Assembly (NCBI GenBank): GCA_017522105.1
Contig: JAFXAA010000013.1
Span: 62,001 to 126,000 of the forward strand
DNA length: 64,000 nucleotides
Direction: 5' to 3'
Source of the DNA: Bacteroidales bacterium
GTDB lineage: Bacteria > Bacteroidota > Bacteroidia > Bacteroidales > P3
Part shown: positions 42,522-51,916 of the stretch, piece by piece
Numbering within the stretch: position 1 is the first letter of the stretch
Layout: the number at the start of each line of letters is the position of its first letter
Position numbers and translations under genes: made by a program
The notes under the pieces: generated by a model
Databases searched by the model: none
The model's input: only the letters and a program-made list of their open reading frames with translations
Told to the model about the DNA's origin: nothing

Positions 42522-43008
42522 CCAGAGGCATGATGTCCTCGCCACCCTCATCATAGAGTATGGCGGCAGTACCGGCATCAAGTATGTAGGTGAAGCCGTT
42601 CTCTTTGGCAACATCGGCGATAGCCTTCTTGGCACGGTCGATGATGGGCTTCAGCAACTCTGCCTCACGCTCTTGAAGTTGCTTTTGTGCATTCTGCTGG
42701 AACTCCTCAATACGAGCTGCCATGTCCTGTATCTCACGCTGTTTGGTTTGGCGGATAAGCTCCGTCCAGCCAGCCTGGTTGGCCACATAGTCGTTGTAGC
42801 GTTTCTCAGCCTCGGCCTGCATAGTCTTGAGGGTTTCCTCCAGCTCGGCCACTTCGCCCTGAAGGACGGTCTGGGCGGAATCACGGCCCGGCATAATCTG
42901 CATCAGGTCATTGGAGTTGATGTGGCCGATTTTGGCATTCTTCTGTGCCATGGCGCTGCCGCCGAAAGCGAGCAGGCAAACCATGATTGCGATTAAGCTT
43001 TTCTTCAT
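42496..43008 (-). CDS. skp: OmpH/Skp-family periplasmic chaperone (170 aa)
   Basis: The signal peptide MKKSLIAIMVCLLAFGGSAMAQ is followed by the OmpH pattern: KIGHINSNDLMQIMP near the start, a long charged coiled coil (~45-125), and the closing strand FTYILDAGTAAILYDEGGEDI. Skp-like trimers hold unfolded outer-membrane proteins during transit to the BAM machine. It is the last gene of the bamA operon, 35 bp after a second paralog. Its 3' end overlaps convergent mazG by 26 nt. Confidence 0.92.
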   Translation of the reverse strand: MKKSLIAIMVCLLAFGGSAMAQKNAKIGHINSNDLMQIMPGRDSAQTVLQGEVAELEETLKTMQAEAEKRYNDYVANQAGWTELIRQTKQREIQDMAARIEEFQQNAQKQLQEREAELLKPIIDRAKKAIADVAKENGFTYILDAGTAAILYDEGGEDIMPLVKKKLGLK

Positions 43009-43043
43009 TGTCTATCTTTTTGTATTATATTGTTATCTGTCAA

Positions 43044-43736
43044 TTATCGCAGCTTGCCCAGCGGTGTAGACATGTTACGTGGACCTTTGTCGGACGATGG
43101 ACGCATCTCGGGATTTAGCGGCTTGAACGATTCTTTGGAAGACTTAGAGGACTTCTGCCCCTTAGCATCCTTCTCCCCCTGACTCTTGCCTCCCTCGGCA
43201 CCATTGCTTCCGGAAACAGTCCCAGGTTTGACACCGAGCTGTTCCAACACATCATCGCTGATGTCATACTTCTTGCTTGCAAACAAGACGGTAGCACTGC
43301 CAGCCTTGTCGAAAACAAAGGCGTAGTTTTTTTCGTTGGCTATACGTTCGATGATGCTATAAACACGGTCCTGTATAGGCTTGAGCAGTTCTGCACGGCG
43401 CTTGTCAAGGTCACCGCCAGAGCCGAAATGCTGCTGCTGCAACGCACGGATTTCACCTTCCTTTTCGCGTATTTCCTCCTGGCGACGCTTCTTCAGATTC
43501 TCCGGCAGGAGGTAGCTCTCCTGCTCATATTCTGCCCGCATGGCATCCAGTTCGGCGACCTTGTCGGTGAGTTCCTGCTGCCAGTCGGCCACATAACGGT
43601 CAAGGCGTTTTTGTGCACTGGCATACTCCGGAAGCGACTTGAGCACATAATCCGTGTTGACACATGCATACTTTTGCGCCTCGACAGAAGAAGTCGCCAA
43701 CAACAGCATGATGAATATGAGCAATCTTAACTTCAT
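43044..43736 (-). CDS. Second OmpH/Skp-family periplasmic chaperone with low-complexity tail (230 aa)
   Basis: The signal peptide is MKLRLLIFIMLLLATSSVEAQ. The OmpH core runs from YACVNTDYVLKSLPEYASAQ through the coiled coil (~45-110) to KNYAFVFDKAGSATVLFASK. Unlike its neighbour it continues for about 60 residues as a Gly/Ser/Lys-rich, probably disordered tail (SKSSKESFKPLNPEM). It starts 2 bp after the bamA stop, so it is co-translated with the BAM barrel. Likely the same client-holding role; the tail may alter partner binding (inference). Confidence 0.9.
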   Translation of the reverse strand: MKLRLLIFIMLLLATSSVEAQKYACVNTDYVLKSLPEYASAQKRLDRYVADWQQELTDKVAELDAMRAEYEQESYLLPENLKKRRQEEIREKEGEIRALQQQHFGSGGDLDKRRAELLKPIQDRVYSIIERIANEKNYAFVFDKAGSATVLFASKKYDISDDVLEQLGVKPGTVSGSNGAEGGKSQGEKDAKGQKSSKSSKESFKPLNPEMRPSSDKGPRNMSTPLGKLR

Positions 43737-43738
43737 GA

Positions 43739-46297
43739 CTAATCGAGGCTCTGACCTATCGAGAAATGGAACTGACTTCCACCGATGCCGTTGACGTCGC
43801 TAAAGCCATAGCCCCAGTCCACACCGATGAGGCCGAAAAAGGGCATGAAAAGGCGTACGCCGATACCGGCAGAGTTGTACATCTTGAAGGGTTGGAACTC
43901 GCTGATATCGCCCCAACAGTTACCACCTTCCACAAAACCGGCAATCCAAATAGTGGCGCTGTTGCTTTCAATGATGGGCTGGCGAAGTTCAAGCGTGAAA
44001 CGGTCGAACACGGCACCACCGCCATTGGTACTGGCACCGAGGGAGTTGTTCTCATAACCACGCAGCGGAACGACTTCACGGCCATCGAACATCCATGACG
44101 AGAGGCCGTCGCCGCCAAGGTAATAGCGACCGAATGGTGAGAGCCCTATATTATCATTATAGTAGCTCATGATACCGAAGCGGAAGCGGGTGTTGAGGAC
44201 CACATCGCCCACGAGGTTAAGCATCCAGGAGCCACGGATATTAACCTTGTAATACTCTATCCACTTGTATTTCTCCTGCCTGGTGGCGAACTCCGTCTTG
44301 CCGCTGATAAGAGAATAGGGGGGCGTAATATATGCACTAAACGACACCTCAGATCCGCTACGGGCATAGATAGGAGAGTCGAGAGAGTTGCGGCTCAATG
44401 TGAAGCCATAACTCAGGTCGTTGGCCACTCCGTCGGTGAAAATACTTGTGTTAAGCTGGCTGTAGTTTTCAAGTGTATAGTGCTTGTAGCTGATGCCGTG
44501 ACTCATGATGAAGTAGTCGTCAGGCCATTTCAAGCGCTTCGAGAAGCTGACACCTGCGCCGGTAATCTTCAGGCTATAATAGTTAGCATCACCTTTGCTG
44601 TAATAGAAGCCGTTGCTATAGAGGTTATGGTATACCGAACCCGTGAGAGACTGTGCCTGATGGCCGCCGAGCCACGGCTCGGTGAACGATGCGCTGAGCG
44701 AATAATAATACGTTCCATTGGTGACAGCATTGATGCCAAGTTTCTGGCCGTCACCTGCCGGCAGCGGAACCCATGCGTCTTTTTTGAATATATTACGCAC
44801 GCTGAAGTTGTTGAGCTGCACGCCTATCTGTCCGATGACCATACCTCCACCATAGCCACCCTGCAGGTTAAGCAGGCTGGTGGACCCCTCCTCAACCTTG
44901 TAGACAATATCCACAGTACCGTCTTCGGCATTAGGCTTGGGGATTGGCTCTATACTTTCCTCCTTGAAATAGCCCAGAGTGACCAGCTCACGACGGCTAC
45001 GCAGGATGGCATCACGGCTGAACAAATCACCTGGACGCGTATGGAGTTCACGCATTATAACCTTGTCGTTGGTGATTGTGTTGCCCTCTACCGATACATT
45101 GCGTATACGGGCCTGCTTACCTTCCACAATGCGGATTTCTATGTCAATAGAGTCGCCTTCCACAGCCACCTCCACCGGGGTGGCACGGAAAAACAGGTAT
45201 CCGTTATCCATATACAGCGAAGTGATGTCGGTGCCTGCCGGATTATAACTGATATTCATATCCAGCTCTTTCTTGTTGTAGGGGTCACCCTTGTTGATGC
45301 GCAATGCTCGGTGCAAGAGTTCGTCGCTATATACTGTATTGCCGCTAAAGGTGATATTGCGGAAGAAAAAGCGCTGCCCCTCATACACCTTCACCTTCAC
45401 CTTGAGCATGTCTTGCTTCGACTTTTTCTTGGCACCGCCCTTCATCTCGTCTTGTGGAACATCCCATATTGTATCGCTGACTATACGAGCATCACGGAAA
45501 CCCTGTTCGTTGTAATATGCTATCACTTTGTCAAGGTCCTCGCGGAAATCGCTCTCTATATACCTGCTCTTTTTCCAGAAGCCCTTAGTCCAGAACATAA
45601 GTTTCCAGAAATAGTGCACGTCATGGGTCTTTTCCATCTTGCTCTGCAACTTGGTGGTCTTCATTTGTTCGTTGCCCTCAAAGATGAGGCTGTCTATTTT
45701 GACCACTTTGCCACGATTGACGTTAAACGTTATAGTAACACGACCATTGGTATCCTTTTCCATCGTAGGATTGACCTCCACACGAGTATACCCTTTGTCG
45801 ATATAGTAGCCTTTTATTTTGTTCACCGAAGTGCGGAGCATGTTCTCCGTGACAACTTCTCCGTTAGCAATCTTTATCTCCTCTCTCAACTTATCCGCCT
45901 CGCCTTTTCGCACTCCCGTAAATGCGAACTTCTCCATTCTCGGACGCTCTTTGAGGATTATTTTGAGAAATATGATACTGCCCTGTATACGGCTGACACG
46001 TATCTGCACATCTTCAAACATACCCTGCTTCCACAGGTTCTCTATAGCAGCCGACACCTTGTCACCGGGCACCTTGATACGGTCTCCGACTTGGAGTCCC
46101 GCAACAAGCTGCACCACACGTGTGTCAAAATTCTCCGCCCCTTCATAAGTGATGCCACCAATCTCATAAGTCTTCGGGGTCAGATAATCGAGATCATATC
46201 CTTCGCCACCACCTACAACAGTCTGAGCCAACGACACTGAACCACTGAACATCAGTACCATTGCAAGTATTAGCAGTCGTTTTATCTGTTTCATCAT
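43739..46297 (-). CDS. bamA: Outer-membrane protein assembly factor BamA
   Basis: An 852-aa protein: signal peptide (LLILAMVLMFSGSVSLAQ), five POTRA-like domains across residues ~45-480 (IGGITYEGAENFD, FAFTGVRKGEA, IDSLIFEGNEQM, FRNITFSGNTVY, IRNVSVEGNTIT), then a 16-strand Omp85 barrel with the conserved [VI]RG[YF]-like lid segment VPLRGYENNSLG and a final strand QFHFSIGQSLD. It inserts outer-membrane beta-barrels. The insert GGAKKKSKQDM between POTRA 3 and 4 is Lys-rich. It is the centre of an envelope operon between uppS and two skp genes. Confidence 0.96.
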   Translation of the reverse strand: MMKQIKRLLILAMVLMFSGSVSLAQTVVGGGEGYDLDYLTPKTYEIGGITYEGAENFDTRVVQLVAGLQVGDRIKVPGDKVSAAIENLWKQGMFEDVQIRVSRIQGSIIFLKIILKERPRMEKFAFTGVRKGEADKLREEIKIANGEVVTENMLRTSVNKIKGYYIDKGYTRVEVNPTMEKDTNGRVTITFNVNRGKVVKIDSLIFEGNEQMKTTKLQSKMEKTHDVHYFWKLMFWTKGFWKKSRYIESDFREDLDKVIAYYNEQGFRDARIVSDTIWDVPQDEMKGGAKKKSKQDMLKVKVKVYEGQRFFFRNITFSGNTVYSDELLHRALRINKGDPYNKKELDMNISYNPAGTDITSLYMDNGYLFFRATPVEVAVEGDSIDIEIRIVEGKQARIRNVSVEGNTITNDKVIMRELHTRPGDLFSRDAILRSRRELVTLGYFKEESIEPIPKPNAEDGTVDIVYKVEEGSTSLLNLQGGYGGGMVIGQIGVQLNNFSVRNIFKKDAWVPLPAGDGQKLGINAVTNGTYYYSLSASFTEPWLGGHQAQSLTGSVYHNLYSNGFYYSKGDANYYSLKITGAGVSFSKRLKWPDDYFIMSHGISYKHYTLENYSQLNTSIFTDGVANDLSYGFTLSRNSLDSPIYARSGSEVSFSAYITPPYSLISGKTEFATRQEKYKWIEYYKVNIRGSWMLNLVGDVVLNTRFRFGIMSYYNDNIGLSPFGRYYLGGDGLSSWMFDGREVVPLRGYENNSLGASTNGGGAVFDRFTLELRQPIIESNSATIWIAGFVEGGNCWGDISEFQPFKMYNSAGIGVRLFMPFFGLIGVDWGYGFSDVNGIGGSQFHFSIGQSLD

Positions 46298-46381
46298 TTA
46301 CACTTTGTTCGCCGTCGGTCTAACCGATAACTAAATAATAACTCACAATGTGATATTTTATTATATAGCGTGTAAATATTT

Positions 46382-47137
46382 TTATTTTTTTCCTTCCACC
46401 TGGGCTTCTGTCTTGCCGTACCTGCGCTGACGTCCTTGAAAGTCAAGCACTGCCGCATAAAAGTCCTCATGCCTGAAGTCCGGCCACAACTGATCACTGA
46501 AATACAGCTCGGTGTAGGCTATCTGCCAGAGCAGGAAATTGCTGATGCGGAGTTCGCCTCCCGTGCGTATCAACAAGTCCGGATCTGGATAGTCCCGCGT
46601 AGAGAGGTATTTGCGCATGGTTTCTTCGTCCACATCATCCGCTTTGAGCCCATCGCTGCACATCTGCCTAATGGCCTGTGCAATCTCCCATCTGGAGCTG
46701 TAACTCAAGGCCAAAATCAACGTTGTGCCGCTGTTGGCGGATGTTTGTTCCACACAGCCCTGCAACACCTTTCTCGACCGCTCCGGTATTCGTTGCATAT
46801 CACCTATAGCCTGCAGCCTTACGTTGTTGTCCATTAGGGTCTTTGTCTCGGTATGTACAGCCTTTATCAGCAGTTCCATCAAGCCGTCAACCTCCTCTTT
46901 GGGCCTGTTCCAATTCTCTGTGCTGAATGTGTACAATGTGAGGTAGCCAACCTTGAGATCCACCGCAGCCTCTACTGCGGCACGCACCGCCTCTATGGCA
47001 TTGTTATGGCCAAACAGACGCTCGTGCTTTTGTTTCATGGCCCATCGGCCATTGCCGTCCATGATGATTGCCACATGCCGTGGCACGCGTGTCATGTCAA
47101 TTTTCTCTCTTGCTGTCATACAATTTATAGTTTGCAT
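46382..47137 (-). CDS. uppS: Isoprenyl transferase (undecaprenyl diphosphate synthase)
   Basis: A 251-aa cis-prenyltransferase. The catalytic segment HVAIIMDGNGRWA contains Asp27, and the family motifs LTLYTFSTENWNRP, ALSYSSRWEI and DPDLLIRTGGELRISNFLLWQ are all present, as is the C-terminal ELYFSDQLWPDF. It condenses isopentenyl diphosphate units to undecaprenyl diphosphate, the lipid carrier for peptidoglycan and O-antigen. ATG 47137 overlaps the upstream gene by 13 nt; ATG 47119 is an alternative start. bamA follows after 84 bp of A/T-rich sequence. Confidence 0.96.
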   Translation of the reverse strand: MQTINCMTAREKIDMTRVPRHVAIIMDGNGRWAMKQKHERLFGHNNAIEAVRAAVEAAVDLKVGYLTLYTFSTENWNRPKEEVDGLMELLIKAVHTETKTLMDNNVRLQAIGDMQRIPERSRKVLQGCVEQTSANSGTTLILALSYSSRWEIAQAIRQMCSDGLKADDVDEETMRKYLSTRDYPDPDLLIRTGGELRISNFLLWQIAYTELYFSDQLWPDFRHEDFYAAVLDFQGRQRRYGKTEAQVEGKK

Positions 47138-47991
47138 CGTTTAGGACGCATCCATCCAAATAAAGTTTCAATATTCACGCCGACAGCCACTCGCAAAAAA
47201 GCATACCAATCCTTGAGCGAGTCGTCGCCACGTTTAATACCCGGGGTGTTCACATATCCTGCCGAGACCTCTCCGCTGCGGTCGGCCATGATGGCCGCCA
47301 AAGACCCCTCTTCAACCTCACTCACAAGCTGTGACCTGTCCACATAGGTGGTGCTGACGTCATCCAGGTAGTCTGTCCATGTTTTGCGGAACCCATATTC
47401 CATCATCAACGAAAACGTCTTGTTTATCCGCCACTTAACCCCTACCCCAAACGGCATGCACAGCTGCAACAGTGCATAGGGCCTACGTTCGGGATAGAGC
47501 GATGTGCCCTGTCCCTCTGTGCGCAAAGGCTGTAGCGCCACCCACAGCTGTCCACCCTGTTCATCGGTGTACAGCGCCTTAGGATTATAGTGGAACACCC
47601 CTATGCCGCCAAAGATATACGGAGTCCATACCCCCTCTGTGGCACCCGGACCGAAGGGGCGGAAATTAAACTCTGCCATGGCGGTCAGCTCGAAAATATC
47701 GCTTCTGAAGCTCAAGTTGCGCCTCTCTATATAGTCCTTGTCGCACGACACACGGCCATAGGCCATATCCAGACGCAGAGCCCACCGGTTGTCGAGACGC
47801 GTGCGGAAGCCGACAGAACCGGCCCCGTGCAATGGCGACACCACCGACTGGTTGTTCAGGTCGCCTATATAGTTCATCGCTCCTCCTCCTGCCACCACCT
47901 CACTCTGTTCCATGAAATCAAAGTCCTGCGCCGCAGCCATTACTGGCAGCAACACTGATAGCAGAAGTATGAGCTTCATCCTACTCATCAA
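47125..47991 (-). CDS. DUF6089-family outer-membrane protein
   Basis: A 288-aa exported protein: signal peptide LILLLSVLLPVMAAAQ, then an early GGGAMNYIGDLN segment, alternating beta-strands (NRWALRLDMAYGRVS, FELTAMAEFNFRPFG, YIFGGIGVFHYNPKA, FGVGVKWRINKTFSLMMEYG) and a conserved RKTWTDYLDDVSTTYVD region. This pattern and the position just upstream of uppS match the DUF6089 family of Bacteroidota. It probably forms a small barrel; function unknown. It overlaps both neighbours (10-13 nt), so the block is co-transcribed. Confidence 0.8.
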   Translation of the reverse strand: MMSRMKLILLLSVLLPVMAAAQDFDFMEQSEVVAGGGAMNYIGDLNNQSVVSPLHGAGSVGFRTRLDNRWALRLDMAYGRVSCDKDYIERRNLSFRSDIFELTAMAEFNFRPFGPGATEGVWTPYIFGGIGVFHYNPKALYTDEQGGQLWVALQPLRTEGQGTSLYPERRPYALLQLCMPFGVGVKWRINKTFSLMMEYGFRKTWTDYLDDVSTTYVDRSQLVSEVEEGSLAAIMADRSGEVSAGYVNTPGIKRGDDSLKDWYAFLRVAVGVNIETLFGWMRPKRCKL

Positions 47992-48982
47992 CCGTCCATC
48001 TGATTGAGCGGCATATGCCGTTAACCTGCATCAGATAGTCACGCTTGTTGAAGCGCGGACAATACACATAGCCCGTAATATCCACCACCTGCTTCCCGTC
48101 GGGCGAAAGAATGCTGTAGCTGACAAACGGCCCCCCCATAAAGTCACCAAACAGGCGCCACAAGCCACGTGTCTCCACGCAGTAATTCGACCCCTCAAAG
48201 TCAACCTTGCGGCTCTCCAGTGCCACCCTGCGTTCTGTACCCATATAGCTACCCTCGGCAGGGCCTGGCACCTCCCGTTTCATTATTGTGTCCAGCCGGT
48301 TGTATATCTTCAGCGTGTCGAACTGATGCTCATCGCGGTATGGCATCACATTCACCAGTATGCCGAGGCCGAAGTCCTTGGTCTCCTTGCGCAACCACAA
48401 AAAGTCTCCATCTTCCTTGGCCCAGGCAAATTCCTTTGGCAACGACAGCTCAAAGCCGTACTTCCCCTGTACGCGTTTTACCAGTTCATAGTTGCGGTCT
48501 TTGTCAAAAGCCTTTGCCATACGGCGGTATTCGTCCCTGTATATCTCCTCAACCAAGATGTCGGCATAACGGCGCAGCATGTCGCGCAAAGACTCCTCGC
48601 TGCTGGCAGCTATATCCACCACCGTCTGCGGCTCCGCCCATTGGTCGTGATGCACATAGAACTTGTCAGGATTGTCTGCCTTTATGTCGCAGATGACGAT
48701 ATTCCTATGTACCTTGAACATTTGTGTATTATGCAGCGATGACACCGGCACGTTGACCACATCGAACCGCGGTTCTGGTTGTGGCAGGCCATTCTGAGGA
48801 GCACGGAAAATAGAGTCTATCAGCTCCTTGGTGGCACCGGCATAGCTGCCCTTGTCCGCAGCCACCAGCACCTCGCAGGTCTTGCCTGACGAGCTGCGCT
48901 TGGTGAGCGCCTTGTTTTCCGGGCTGTTGCATCCAACCAGCATTACAGCCGCCAACAATGTGATTACATGTAGCTTTCTCAT
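47981..48982 (-). CDS. DUF4837-family lipoprotein
   Basis: The start is set at ATG 48982, which gives a lipoprotein signal, MRKLHVITLLAAVMLVGC, with Cys18. The body has an early EVLVAADKGSYAGATKELID strand, a VVNVPVSSLHNTQMFKVHRN region, a helix-rich centre and a final VDITGYVYCPRFNKRDYLMQ segment. This matches the DUF4837 family found next to envelope genes in Bacteroidales. It is probably periplasmic or outer-membrane-anchored, function unknown. Its 3' end overlaps the DUF6089 gene by 11 nt. Confidence 0.75.
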   Translation of the reverse strand: MRKLHVITLLAAVMLVGCNSPENKALTKRSSSGKTCEVLVAADKGSYAGATKELIDSIFRAPQNGLPQPEPRFDVVNVPVSSLHNTQMFKVHRNIVICDIKADNPDKFYVHHDQWAEPQTVVDIAASSEESLRDMLRRYADILVEEIYRDEYRRMAKAFDKDRNYELVKRVQGKYGFELSLPKEFAWAKEDGDFLWLRKETKDFGLGILVNVMPYRDEHQFDTLKIYNRLDTIMKREVPGPAEGSYMGTERRVALESRKVDFEGSNYCVETRGLWRLFGDFMGGPFVSYSILSPDGKQVVDITGYVYCPRFNKRDYLMQVNGICRSIRWTVDE

Positions 48983-48993
48983 ATACTTGTAAT

Positions 48994-49977
48994 TTATCCT
49001 ATCCTTTGTTCTCTCCACTTGTAGAACTGATATATAGCCTCCTCTATCGGAGCCTCCTTGTAGCGCAAGTCACATAGACCATGGCGATTGTCATAATATT
49101 CCCTCACCATCAGCAGCCTCACGTTGCGTGCGGACACTTCCGTCCTCACACCCATACTTCTAAGCACATCTCCAACCCTACCGGCCGCCAAAAGCAGCCA
49201 GTTGGGCAATTCCACCACTTTTTGCCTATAGCCCATCACCCCCGCCTGAATCTCATACAGCCCCTTGATACTGTAGCACCCGCTGCTACCTGTAATTATA
49301 TACCGTTCTCCTGTCTTTCCCAGCGTCATGGCGTTGACAGCCGCCATGGCCACATCCTGCACTGCCACGAAAGCCTTTCCTCCTTTGGGAGCCAGCATCA
49401 CGGGCTTCCTGTAACCCGCCAGCAACATCCTCCCCGACGACGGCTTCACGTCGTATGCCCCAAGCATATAGCCTGGATTTATCACCACCACATGCCACTC
49501 CCGGTGCGTCTTGGCCGCTTCAAGCACCACTTCCTCTCCGAGTCTCTTGCTTTCAGCATAGTAGCTGCCTGCAAAAGGTTCCCTCATTGGCTCGGCCTCT
49601 GTCGCCGGACGGTCTGCACTGCCGTAGCCTATTGTGTTCACCGTAGAGGTGTGCACAAGGGTCTTAATTCCCAACTCTTCCATCACCTTCACTACCATCT
49701 GCGGCAAGTCCCGGTTCACGGGCAGGTAATCCTCCAGATGCAGAAGCGACATGTCGGTCACTCCAGCACAGTTAATCACTGCCTCGCACCCTTCCGCAGC
49801 CTGGCGCAGCATTCCCTGGTCAAGGGGCGACCCGACAAACGTCCGCCATTCCCCAACCGTCATCCTGATACCGTCCGCGCGTCTCACAAGCACATTGACC
49901 GTATGGCCGTTGGCCACAAGGCAGCGTAAGACATTATGGCCCAAGAGTCCGGTGGCTCCAAGCAGCAACACTTTCAT
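48994..49977 (-). CDS. NAD(P)-dependent epimerase/dehydratase (extended SDR family)
   Basis: A 327-aa cytosolic enzyme. The Rossmann motif GATGLLGHN is at residues 8-16, the catalytic Tyr-x-x-x-Lys is in SYYAESKRLGEE, and VINPGYMLGAYDVKPSSG is the usual substrate-loop region of extended SDRs. It is likely to act on a nucleotide sugar or sterol-like substrate, which I cannot specify. The small gap (11 bp) to the DUF4837 gene places it in the same operon. Confidence 0.85.
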   Translation of the reverse strand: MKVLLLGATGLLGHNVLRCLVANGHTVNVLVRRADGIRMTVGEWRTFVGSPLDQGMLRQAAEGCEAVINCAGVTDMSLLHLEDYLPVNRDLPQMVVKVMEELGIKTLVHTSTVNTIGYGSADRPATEAEPMREPFAGSYYAESKRLGEEVVLEAAKTHREWHVVVINPGYMLGAYDVKPSSGRMLLAGYRKPVMLAPKGGKAFVAVQDVAMAAVNAMTLGKTGERYIITGSSGCYSIKGLYEIQAGVMGYRQKVVELPNWLLLAAGRVGDVLRSMGVRTEVSARNVRLLMVREYYDNRHGLCDLRYKEAPIEEAIYQFYKWREQRIG

Positions 49978-50032
49978 ACTCTGAATAACGTGGCAGGGCC
50001 GCTTTTATTGTGCCGCCCCACTCCACGCCTGA

Positions 50033-51916
50033 CTATTTTTTGCCAGCCCTGTAGGGCGACACCTTCCATCGCAGCTGTATGAACCATGTCTGCCGCACCG
50101 GCCCCTTTGTTTCGGCAGCGCCGCTGCCTATGTTTTCGCGGTCAGTATACCACGTGACAGCATACTTGGCTGCAAGCACCAACCTGTCGCTGATGTTGTA
50201 GCGCACCAGTGCATGCGCTCTCACTCCACGACCATAGAGCATCGGTATGCTCCATGCATACTGTAGGTTACTCTCGCTCAGGTAAAAGCGGGCATAGTAG
50301 CCGCCCACATCAAAGTAGGCTGCACCACCTGTCACCTGTAGGCTTCCCTGCGTGTAACGTGCCGTCTGAGAAACAAGCCAACCGTCCTGCATTCCGGAGC
50401 TTTCTCCCACGAAACGGGCATACATGGCGCGTGTTGTCAGCAGCCACCTTCCTGCCGCCACCCTCACATCAGCCTGCACCTGCCTCCTCACAGTCTCCTC
50501 GCCGAGGTACAACACGCTATCTATATTGGGGATGTTGCGCTCCTTGAACCTATCGACATAGCGCAGCACGACATCCACGTTCCGGCCCATCCTGCGGCTC
50601 ATCTGCACGCGGAACCAGGCTCCCGTCGAGGGGCTATAGCTGCCGTAGCGAAGCGACTCGAAACGGTGCAGGTCAAGGCTCGTCAGCAACCCCACTCCCA
50701 TCGGCAGCTGCGTGACAGCATCTAGGGCAATGCCCTGCTCGCCCTGTGTGTTGCCCACCGCATAGCCCTGTGCGTGGAGGTTGTGGTACAGCGGATGATA
50801 GTAGCGCCAGTTCACTCCGAATCTGTTAGCCGACGAGGCCGTCAGCGTGGCTCCCGCTATCGCCGAAGGGTGCCCGTCGCCGTCCATCGCGGCCTCGCCG
50901 TACAGCGTCAGCCGTCGCCACTGCCACGTGGCGTCTATACCGCCGTTGAACATCCTCCGTCCGCGGAAGCGTGTCTGGTTGTACACGTAGTCGCGCACCG
51001 CCAGCGTATCGTCAAGCAGGGTGTAGGCCGCCGTCACACCTGCCGTCAGGTTGCCGTGCCTCCACTCCACATGCCCTCCGCCAAAGGTCTCCCCTTTCAC
51101 ACGCGAAGCAAAGGCCGAGAGGTGAATATCACGCCACAGGCGCACCGTTGCAGCCACACCCTCCTGATAGTCTTCCTCGTAGAAAGCCCCTGCCGGGCGC
51201 ACACCGTTGCCGTAACGCTCCGCCGTGGCCCCGACAATGTTGAATGGCTTCAAGCCGCTCCACACCGTCAGCCCCTGACCGAACCGCAGTCCAAAACGGC
51301 CCACGATGAGTTTTTCCAACCGCCCCATCTCGCTGAGCATAATGTGGTAGCCGTAGAAATTGTGCTTGCCCCACGCCTCGCCGGGGTCTTTGTCGGCGGT
51401 GAGACGCAGGCTCACATGCTCGCGGTACTTGTAGCTGTAGCTGAACATAGCGCGCAGGTTGTCTCCTTCGTATCGACCGTCAGCGTATCCTGCGGCCTGC
51501 TCCACAGTGCCACCGATGCCGGTCACCACGGTGTGGTGCCCCTGCCACCATCGCATTGAGCCACCCTCCTGGTGTGGTTCCACTCTCACCAATGGTGCCA
51601 ACAGGCTCACCGTGAGGCTGTCAAACCCCGGTATAAGGTACAGCTCCTCGGTGGAAAGCAGCTGTCCGTAGAGCATGATGTAGTTGCACAAAGCACGGTG
51701 GCGGAAAGGCGTCATCAGCGGAAGCTGTCGCACCGCTGCCGTATCGTTGAGGTTCACGGGTTCCGCGGCCAGCTGCATAAGCTCGTCCACCGTACCCGCG
51801 GCCTGTTCCTCGCTGGCACCCTCCTGCAACCACTCCTCTATGGCGCCGTCAACCTGGGCGGTGACGACAGCCGGAACAAGCATAATCAGAACTATAATCC
51901 ACCGTTTCAAAACCAT
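50033..51916 (-). CDS. Helix-hairpin-helix plus outer-membrane beta-barrel protein
   Basis: The start is taken at ATG 51916, giving the signal peptide WIIVLIMLVPAVVTAQ; the mature protein is about 600 aa. Residues ~45-115 carry a helix-hairpin-helix-like segment (EPVNLNDTAAVRQLPLMTP, STEELYLIPGFDSLTVSLL). From about residue 125 to the end are alternating strands typical of a large beta-barrel (FSYSYKYREHVSLRLTADKD, VDVVLRYVDRFKE, LVLAAKYAVTWYTD, IQLRWKVSPYR). The HhH-plus-barrel combination occurs in Bacteroidota; its function is unknown to me. The gene overlaps its upstream neighbour by 10 nt. Confidence 0.75.
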   Translation of the reverse strand: MVLKRWIIVLIMLVPAVVTAQVDGAIEEWLQEGASEEQAAGTVDELMQLAAEPVNLNDTAAVRQLPLMTPFRHRALCNYIMLYGQLLSTEELYLIPGFDSLTVSLLAPLVRVEPHQEGGSMRWWQGHHTVVTGIGGTVEQAAGYADGRYEGDNLRAMFSYSYKYREHVSLRLTADKDPGEAWGKHNFYGYHIMLSEMGRLEKLIVGRFGLRFGQGLTVWSGLKPFNIVGATAERYGNGVRPAGAFYEEDYQEGVAATVRLWRDIHLSAFASRVKGETFGGGHVEWRHGNLTAGVTAAYTLLDDTLAVRDYVYNQTRFRGRRMFNGGIDATWQWRRLTLYGEAAMDGDGHPSAIAGATLTASSANRFGVNWRYYHPLYHNLHAQGYAVGNTQGEQGIALDAVTQLPMGVGLLTSLDLHRFESLRYGSYSPSTGAWFRVQMSRRMGRNVDVVLRYVDRFKERNIPNIDSVLYLGEETVRRQVQADVRVAAGRWLLTTRAMYARFVGESSGMQDGWLVSQTARYTQGSLQVTGGAAYFDVGGYYARFYLSESNLQYAWSIPMLYGRGVRAHALVRYNISDRLVLAAKYAVTWYTDRENIGSGAAETKGPVRQTWFIQLRWKVSPYRAGKK

